Origin: Oscillospiraceae bacterium
Lineage (GTDB): Bacteria; Bacillota; Clostridia; Oscillospirales; JAKOTC01
Reading direction: 5' to 3'
DNA: 38,168 nucleotides
Assembly: GCA_035353335.1 (NCBI GenBank)
Contig: DAOPZJ010000008.1
Coordinates: 1 to 38,168, forward strand
Numbering within the stretch: position 1 is the stretch's first letter; the number at the start of each line of letters is the position of its first letter. Position numbers and translations under genes: made by a program. A model generated the notes under the pieces. It saw only the letters and a program-made list of their open reading frames with translations, ran no database searches and was not told the DNA's origin. Shown piece by piece: positions 33,032 through 38,168 of the stretch.

Positions 33032-33052
33032 GTCGTTGACCGCATTGGTCAA
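33003..33052. promoter_or_regulatory. Two TetR-type operators
   Basis: TTGACTGCTGTGGTCAA (33003-33019) and TTGACCGCATTGGTCAA (33036-33052) are related 17-bp imperfect palindromes, centre-to-centre 33 bp apart, about three helical turns. They flank the -10 box and lie just upstream of a TetR gene. Confidence 0.75.
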
Positions 33053-33071
33053 TTATTTTTGGGAGGGTGAA

Positions 33072-33716
33072 ATGATTTCGAAATTTATGAACCTGGACCC
33101 CGCGAAACGGGAACGCATTCTGAATGCGGCTTCGGAAGAGTTTGCCCAAAAGGGATATCAAAATGCCTCGACCAACGAAATCGTTAAAAAAGCGGGCATT
33201 TCCAAAGGGCTGCTTTTTCATTACTTTGAAAACAAGCAAAATTTGTTTTTGTTCCTTCTGGCCTATTCGCAGCAAATTTTTATGGATGATTTTTACGGCA
33301 AATTCGACTTTACCGAGACCGACCTGATCAAGAAGTGCCGGCAATTATCCGTTATGAAAATAGAGATGGTTCAAAAAAATCCCGAACTTTATCACTTCTT
33401 ATTGGCTTCGATGACCGACGAGTCGATCGATGCACAGATCAAAAAAGAACGGGACGCCAAAAACAACAACATCCTCAGCGACGCTTATAAAAGAATATTT
33501 GCGAACATCGACACCTCGGTGTTTAAAGAGGGCATTGATGTCAGACGAATTACGGAGATCATCATTTGGGTGATGCAGGGGTTCGGCAACAAAGAGCTTG
33601 AAAACCTCAGGCAGTCGGAAAATAAACTCGATTTTGATCTGAAGGCCGTTATGGAGGACTATGACGGGTATATCGAACTCTTAAAAAACGCATTTTATAA
33701 TACCGATTCCAAATGA
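33072..33716 (+). CDS. TetR-family transcriptional repressor
   Basis: The 214-aa protein has the TetR helix-turn-helix at its N terminus: RILNAASEEFAQKGYQNAS, then TNEIVKKAGISKGLLFHYFENK (about 33-54), followed by a helical ligand-binding domain. GGAGGG lies before ATG 33072; 23 in-frame upstream codons overlap the promoter and operators and cannot be coding. Two palindromes in the promoter are likely its own binding sites. The ABC exporter genes start 63 nt after its stop, so it probably controls efflux in response to a hydrophobic ligand (inference). Confidence 0.93.
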   Translation: MISKFMNLDPAKRERILNAASEEFAQKGYQNASTNEIVKKAGISKGLLFHYFENKQNLFLFLLAYSQQIFMDDFYGKFDFTETDLIKKCRQLSVMKIEMVQKNPELYHFLLASMTDESIDAQIKKERDAKNNNILSDAYKRIFANIDTSVFKEGIDVRRITEIIIWVMQGFGNKELENLRQSENKLDFDLKAVMEDYDGYIELLKNAFYNTDSK

Positions 33717-33779
33717 GACAGCGGATAAAACGAACGAATTCAATATAACTGATAACTTGATGAAAGGTCGGTCAAAAAA

Positions 33780-34682
33780 ATGAATGTGATTGAAGTCAAG
33801 GGACTGTACAAAAATTTCGGAAAGGTTGAAGCCCTGCGGGGTCTTGATCTGACCCTGCCGAAAGGGGAGGTTGTGGGGTTTCTGGGCCCCAACGGCTCCG
33901 GCAAGACCACGACGATCCGCATCCTGCTCGGGCTGCTCAAAGCCGACAAGGGCATGATCTCCCTGTTCGGGGGCGACCCGTGGAAAGACGCCGTCTCCCT
34001 TCACAAGAAATTGGTCTATGTGCCCGGCGACGTCGCGCTTTGGCCCAAGCTGACCGGCGGCGAAGTCATCGACGTGCTCAGTTCCCTGACGGGCGGACTG
34101 GAACCCGACCGCAAAAAGAAGATGACGGAGCGGTTCGATCTCGATCCCACCAAGAAAGCCCGTACCTATTCCAAGGGCAACCGGCAAAAGGTCGCTCTTG
34201 TCGCGGCGCTTGCCTCCCGCGCGGAACTGCTCATTTTGGATGAACCCACATCGGGCCTCGACCCGCTGATGGAAGCGGCTTTTACCGAAAGCATCCGCGA
34301 GATCAAAAAAGAGGGGCGTTCGGTTCTGCTGAGCTCTCATATTTTTTCCGAAGTCGAAAAACTGGCGGACATCGTCACCATCATCAAGGACGGCGTCACC
34401 GTCGAGTCGGGCACCCTGACAGAGCTGCGCCACCTGACCCGCACGCAGGTCTCAGTCATTTTAAAAAAGGAAGCCGCGGGACTGGAGGAGCTTTCCGGCA
34501 TTCACCAACTCCGGAAAGAGGGAGACCGCATCACGTTCTCGCTCGACAACGATTCCATGGGGCTTGTGATGGCTCATTTGGCCTCCCTTGAGCCGGTGGG
34601 TCTCACGGTCAATCCGCCCGGTTTGGAAGACCTCTTCCTGAGCCATTACAAGGCCGAAGACAAGGCGGTGAGCGGAAAATGA
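33780..34682 (+). CDS. ABC exporter ATP-binding protein
   Basis: The 300-aa ATPase has GPNGSGKTT (about 38-46, Walker A), signature YSKGNRQKVALVAAL (about 134-148, a variant of LSGGQ), LLILDEPTSGLDP (Walker B) and SSHIFSEVEKL (H-loop). The C-terminal 80 residues match the accessory domain of DrrA/CcmA-like exporter ATPases. GAAAGG stands 11 nt before the ATG. The permease gene overlaps by 4 nt (ATGA), so the two subunits are made together. Substrate is unknown; the family exports antibiotics and lipids. Confidence 0.93.
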   Translation: MNVIEVKGLYKNFGKVEALRGLDLTLPKGEVVGFLGPNGSGKTTTIRILLGLLKADKGMISLFGGDPWKDAVSLHKKLVYVPGDVALWPKLTGGEVIDVLSSLTGGLEPDRKKKMTERFDLDPTKKARTYSKGNRQKVALVAALASRAELLILDEPTSGLDPLMEAAFTESIREIKKEGRSVLLSSHIFSEVEKLADIVTIIKDGVTVESGTLTELRHLTRTQVSVILKKEAAGLEELSGIHQLRKEGDRITFSLDNDSMGLVMAHLASLEPVGLTVNPPGLEDLFLSHYKAEDKAVSGK

Positions 34683-36292
34683 GCACCGCGGTTTCAAACG
34701 ACTCCGCCACGCCGAAAAGCCCGCTTGTCGGGACGGGGAGATATTTCCGTTTCACGCTGAAACATAATCTGATGCGGTATCTCGTGTGGATTTTGGTGAT
34801 CGTCGGCATGATCGCCTTTGTCGGCGCCTACTATAAAGACCTTTTTAAAACGCAGGCGGATTTGTATCAGTTTGCGGCGCTCGGTTCCAATCCCGGGATG
34901 GTCGCCCTGATCGGCAAAGTCGGCTCCGCCACGCTGGGGGGTGCCGTGTGGACAAAGCTCTGGATGACCCTTGCCATGACGCTTGCCATCGGCATGGTGT
35001 TTCAGGTGACGAAAGGCGCGAGAGCCGATGAGGAAAACGGGCGCACGGAGCTGTTCCGCTCCCGGCCTTTCGGGATTCATTCCACGCTTACGGCGGTCGT
35101 CGGCGGAGCGCTTCTGCTATGTGTTCTGATCGGCGCGCTGACCGTTTTCGCTTCGTACGGAATCGGGCTGGATCCTGCGGGTGCCGGCATGACGGGTTCG
35201 GTCGTATTCGGGTTATCGCTCGTCGCGTGCGGATTTCTCGGCGTCGGCGTCGGCGCGCTGACGAATCAACTGTCGGCAAGCGCAACGATGGCAAATTCCA
35301 CCGGCTCTGTTGTGATCGTGGCGTTTTATGTGATCAGAATGCTCGGCGATATGGGTGATAACGCCGCCGTCTGGTTTTCACCGATCGGCTGGAGCGAGAG
35401 AATGGCGCCGTGGCAGGATAACTATGGGTGGTTATTCATCCCGACCGTTGCGCTCACGGCGGTTTTGATCACAGCCGCATTTTTGATCGAAGCGCGCCGG
35501 GATTACGGCAGCGGCGTGTTCAAAGATAAAAGAGGCAGAGCCGACGCCAAACCGCTGATGCGGCGTTCATGGGGCTTGGTTTTGCATTTTTATAAAGGCA
35601 GCATCATCGGCTGGGCGTGCGGCATGGCGCTGACCGGTCTTTTATTCGGATCCGTCGCAAAGACCATGCTGGATATGTTGGGCAGCATCAAAGTCCCGTT
35701 TTTACAGGGAAACAGCATGAACGCGCTGATGGGACTGCTTTTATGCATCATGGGAATGGTCGCGATGGTCTTGCCGCTGCAGATCATGACGGGGCTGCGC
35801 TCCGATGAAGCCAAAGGGCTGACCGAATCTCAGCTCGCGGGCGGAATGTCCCGCTATCGGCTTGTCGGAGAGCGGATGCTCGTATCCCTCTGTTTATTGG
35901 TGATGCTTTTATTAATCGGCGGTGCCTCTACGGGCGTCTCTTACGGAGCGGTCGCGAATGATCTGTCGCAATCGTGGAAACTGGCAATAGATGCGCTGGT
36001 TTATCTGCCGGGAATCGCGGCGGTGATGGGGATCGTGGTCCTGCTCTTCGGATTCGTTCCGCGGGCGACTTTGCCCGTCACATGGTTTTTATACGGAGCG
36101 ATGTATTTCGACGTACTCATCGGGGACGCTTTAAAACTCCCGGACTGGGTTACACACATGATGCCCTTTACCGGAACGCCCAGAATCCCGTACGAGAGTT
36201 TCAACGCCTCGGTGTTCGGATTTGCCGCAGCGGCGGTCGTATTCACCGCGCTCGGGCTGCTCGGGCTGCGCAAAAGAGATATCCCGAAATAA
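34679..36292 (+). CDS. ABC exporter permease (polyketide-exporter type)
   Basis: The 537-aa membrane protein has about twelve hydrophobic segments in two similar halves, the second beginning near residue 300 with a repeat of the first segment's pattern (WACGMALTGLLFGSV). The length and duplicated layout fit the family annotated as exporters of polyketide antibiotics. A cytoplasmic segment with ARADEENGRTELFRSRPFG (about 118-136) recurs in the second half as RSDEAKGLTESQLAGG. It is translationally coupled to the ATPase gene and under TetR control by position. Confidence 0.9.
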   Translation: MSTAVSNDSATPKSPLVGTGRYFRFTLKHNLMRYLVWILVIVGMIAFVGAYYKDLFKTQADLYQFAALGSNPGMVALIGKVGSATLGGAVWTKLWMTLAMTLAIGMVFQVTKGARADEENGRTELFRSRPFGIHSTLTAVVGGALLLCVLIGALTVFASYGIGLDPAGAGMTGSVVFGLSLVACGFLGVGVGALTNQLSASATMANSTGSVVIVAFYVIRMLGDMGDNAAVWFSPIGWSERMAPWQDNYGWLFIPTVALTAVLITAAFLIEARRDYGSGVFKDKRGRADAKPLMRRSWGLVLHFYKGSIIGWACGMALTGLLFGSVAKTMLDMLGSIKVPFLQGNSMNALMGLLLCIMGMVAMVLPLQIMTGLRSDEAKGLTESQLAGGMSRYRLVGERMLVSLCLLVMLLLIGGASTGVSYGAVANDLSQSWKLAIDALVYLPGIAAVMGIVVLLFGFVPRATLPVTWFLYGAMYFDVLIGDALKLPDWVTHMMPFTGTPRIPYESFNASVFGFAAAAVVFTALGLLGLRKRDIPK

Positions 36293-36426
36293 CTCCCGGG
36301 CGAAATTCCCGTAAACAGGTTAAAAACGCACTTCCATGTTCTTTTCAAACTGCATATAGTGATGGCGGAAAGCGTTTTCTCCGAGCGATTTCCAAAGCGG
36401 ATTTTGGCTGTTTTGAAAGGAGCAAC

Positions 36427-36936
36427 ATGAATTCCAGAAATTACAGCGGTTTTTATGACCGCTCATATCCCATATCCTCTCCGCCATTGACCTCGATGAG
36501 CCCGGCATGCGTGATCGACCGCTGCCATAAGACCGGTGAGGACTTCGGCCCCGACCCCTATGTGACCAACATCACCAAAGCTACGCTGAACAATACCTAT
36601 TTCAGGCGGGCGCTCTGGACGGGAGAACATCTCCAGCTCACCCTGATGTGCATTCCGCCGCACGGTGAGATCGGTTTGGAAATGCACCCCGACACCGACC
36701 AATTTTTGCGTCTCGAACAGGGCCGCGGAAGAGTCATGATGGGGAAGACAAAAACCGACCTCGATTATCGGCGCGAAGTCGCCGATAACTACGCGATTTT
36801 AATCCCAGCCGGGACCTGGCATAACCTTGTGAACACCGGAAGCGAACCCATAAAGCTATATTCTATCTATGCGCCCGTCAAGCATCTCCGGGGGACCATA
36901 CATTGTACCAAAGCGGATTCCGACGCCGCCGAATAA
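36427..36936 (+). CDS. Cupin-domain protein
   Basis: This is a 169-aa protein. The double-stranded beta-helix is shown by LMCIPPHGEIGLEMHPDTDQ (motif 1), FLRLEQGRGRVMMG and AILIPAGTWHNLVNTG (motif 2, with H), then KLYSIYAP. Motif 1 has only one His (H near 83) where typical cupins have HxH, so the metal site may be partial. AAAGGAG lies 6 nt before ATG 36427; the frame stays open far upstream inside the permease gene, but that is overlap, not coding. Function is likely enzymatic or sugar/ligand binding; I cannot specify it. Confidence 0.88.
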   Translation: MNSRNYSGFYDRSYPISSPPLTSMSPACVIDRCHKTGEDFGPDPYVTNITKATLNNTYFRRALWTGEHLQLTLMCIPPHGEIGLEMHPDTDQFLRLEQGRGRVMMGKTKTDLDYRREVADNYAILIPAGTWHNLVNTGSEPIKLYSIYAPVKHLRGTIHCTKADSDAAE

Positions 36937-36982
36937 ATTCGTCATTCACTGAAATGAGCAAAAAACAGCCATAAAATGCCCA

Positions 36983-37018
36983 AAGGTCTGCCGCATCTGC
37001 GGCAGACCTTCTGTTTGT
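36983..37018 (+). terminator. Rho-independent terminator after the cupin gene
   Basis: AAGGTCTGCCGCA (36983-36995) pairs perfectly with TGCGGCAGACCTT (36998-37010), followed by a short T-rich tail CTGTTTGTT. The stem is 13 bp with a tiny loop. Confidence 0.75.
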
Positions 37019-37067
37019 TCCGCTTGGGATCGGCAGTCCCTTAGGTTTTATGCCCTTTTCGATCAAT

Positions 37068-37946
37068 TCAGAAATAGTGCTTTGTTTTCAGACGCATCGT
37101 AAATTTATCGAGATTCCTTTTGACGTATCGGTTCATACGATTCATTCTTTTTAATTTTACGGCAAACCGGGGACTTAATTTGTAATAAGCCGATATAAAA
37201 ATTCTGCCCAATAAAGTGGCTCCCAGTATTTCATCTCTGAACTTGCGGAGTATCAGCACTTCCGGCGCGTCGTAAGACCCATAAACCGCCGTTGCGATAT
37301 AACATGACCCGCCGGAACCGGTTGAACGGATGTTTTTAAAAGCGTTGATCTTCTCATTGAAAATTTGAAATGCTCTGTTCAAATAATTCTCATATGTTCC
37401 CTTGATATTGCTGTCGGCATATTTTACGGCGTTATTGATATCCTGGATGACAATAGATCGGGCGGAATTCTCGTTTTGAAGATTAAAAGCCCGTATATCA
37501 CAATAATGGATTGATGTTTCGATATTTGATAATGCCCTGTAATAATACGCTTCCGCATCTGCATCATCTTCGGCGATTAATTCCGTACACAATTTTTCTA
37601 TTAAACCATAACCCATTCTCCTGCCGCCGTCAACACCGATTTCCGCTTCGTAAAAACTCTCATAGGAATTCGCGTTCTTTTCGGCCTCCCAATAGATCCC
37701 TGTACGGGCTTTTTCGTATATTCGCTTAATCCGTTCCATTTTTTTGTCTCGTTCAAGTTTCAGTCTGTTGTCGATGATTTGAACCTTGCCGTCAATCACC
37801 ACATTACCCGACAGATTATTGATATTTGTAACCGCTTGCTGCAAAAGAACTTTCGCGCCGCAATAGACGCAAAAGCCGGATTCTTTTTTGTCATCCATTT
37901 GGATGTCTCCGCCGCAGTTTGTGCATTTTAATGAAATTAATGCCAT
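37068..37946 (-). CDS. Zinc-ribbon protein with CFI-box C-terminal domain
   Basis: This is a 292-aa protein. The N terminus has a zinc ribbon: Cys 8, 11, 26 and 29 (CTNC...CVYC). The helical middle (about 65-200) looks like TPR-type repeats (DADAEAYYYRALSNIE). The C terminus carries the CFI-box pattern: CYIATAVYGSYDAPEV (about 215), LRKFRDEIL and RIFISAYYKLSPRFA. Such proteins are common in Firmicutes and their role is unknown. GGGAG lies 7 nt before the ATG. It is a single gene that converges with the cupin gene across the terminator. Confidence 0.85.
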   Translation of the reverse strand: MALISLKCTNCGGDIQMDDKKESGFCVYCGAKVLLQQAVTNINNLSGNVVIDGKVQIIDNRLKLERDKKMERIKRIYEKARTGIYWEAEKNANSYESFYEAEIGVDGGRRMGYGLIEKLCTELIAEDDADAEAYYYRALSNIETSIHYCDIRAFNLQNENSARSIVIQDINNAVKYADSNIKGTYENYLNRAFQIFNEKINAFKNIRSTGSGGSCYIATAVYGSYDAPEVLILRKFRDEILGATLLGRIFISAYYKLSPRFAVKLKRMNRMNRYVKRNLDKFTMRLKTKHYF

Positions 37947-38168
37947 AAATTTCTCCCTCTGTTTTTTGATTCGATTATGAAGCGGATGGTTACCTCATAT
38001 TCTTATAATAACAACGGCCTACATATGATAAAAATCCGGCAGTTTTCCTTGTTTCTTTGAATTATTCTTATTGCGCCCCGGAAAGAGAACGGTTACAGCG
38101 TTGAGTGATGCCGGGAAATGGGTATATAAGCGAAATCCCCGCTTTCCGGTTTTACGGAATGGGCGGGG

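Noticed and set aside
35974..36426. Upstream extension of the cupin frame
   Set aside because: It overlaps the permease gene in another frame; AAAGGAG before ATG 36427 marks the real start.
37947..38168. Possible gene at the right edge
   Set aside because: No frame with a start signal or protein-like composition in this 222-nt end; it may only hold the upstream region of the CFI-box gene.

Overview
The window looks like a chromosomal segment of a spore-forming, Gram-positive, Clostridia-type bacterium (an Oscillospirales-like lineage is my best guess). The reasons are strong GGAGG ribosome-binding sites, a spore photoproduct lyase homologue, a YkpA/YbiT-type ABC-F protein, a CFI-box protein and moderate GC with AT-richer islands. 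No sequence search was possible, so the taxonomy is inference.

Layout. (1) 1-637: a tRNA-Pro(GGG) gene with its terminator, then about 0.5 kb of degenerate tandem repeats whose units resemble tRNA 3' ends plus hairpins. (2) 638-12495, minus strand: a four-gene operon encoding a type III-like adenine methyltransferase (Mod), a type III-like Res helicase, a HEPN-SNF2 helicase fusion and a sacsin/Hsp90-type GHKL ATPase. A good sigma-70 promoter and an inverted repeat lie upstream. This is the best candidate for an under-described defence system. (3) 12869-15619, plus strand: a remnant of a macro-domain gene, an unrecognised small gene, an ArsC/Spx-like protein, a macro-domain/HTH protein and a VWA protein. 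(4) 15712-24377, minus strand: a membrane-anchored tandem-repeat protein and an unknown partner; an EVE-like/PD-(D/E)XK/EVE-like candidate modified-DNA nuclease with a 69-aa companion; then a WYL regulator, an RNase J-like metallo-beta-lactamase (MBL) protein, a PD-(D/E)XK nuclease and a CbbX-type AAA+ ATPase. (5) 24947-25948: SplB-like radical SAM protein. (6) 26039-30005, plus strand: promoter, 14-codon leader ORF, aconitase X large and small subunits and an Old Yellow Enzyme-type flavoprotein, closed by a terminator. (7) 30148-31761: ABC-F protein with a degenerate second ATPase half. (8) 31862-32473: intergenic, holding two inverted-repeat elements. (9) 32474-36936: SRPBCC protein, TetR regulator with two visible operators, ABC exporter pair and a cupin protein. 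(10) 37068-37946: zinc-ribbon/CFI-box protein.

How the genes fit together. Regions 2-4 read as a defence island next to a tRNA: DNA modification, restriction-like helicases, a HEPN RNase motif, two PD-(D/E)XK nucleases, a WYL regulator and ADP-ribose/VWA genes. By eye, several island genes are clearly AT-richer than their neighbours, as expected of transferred cassettes. Regions 5-10 are metabolic, transport and housekeeping genes.
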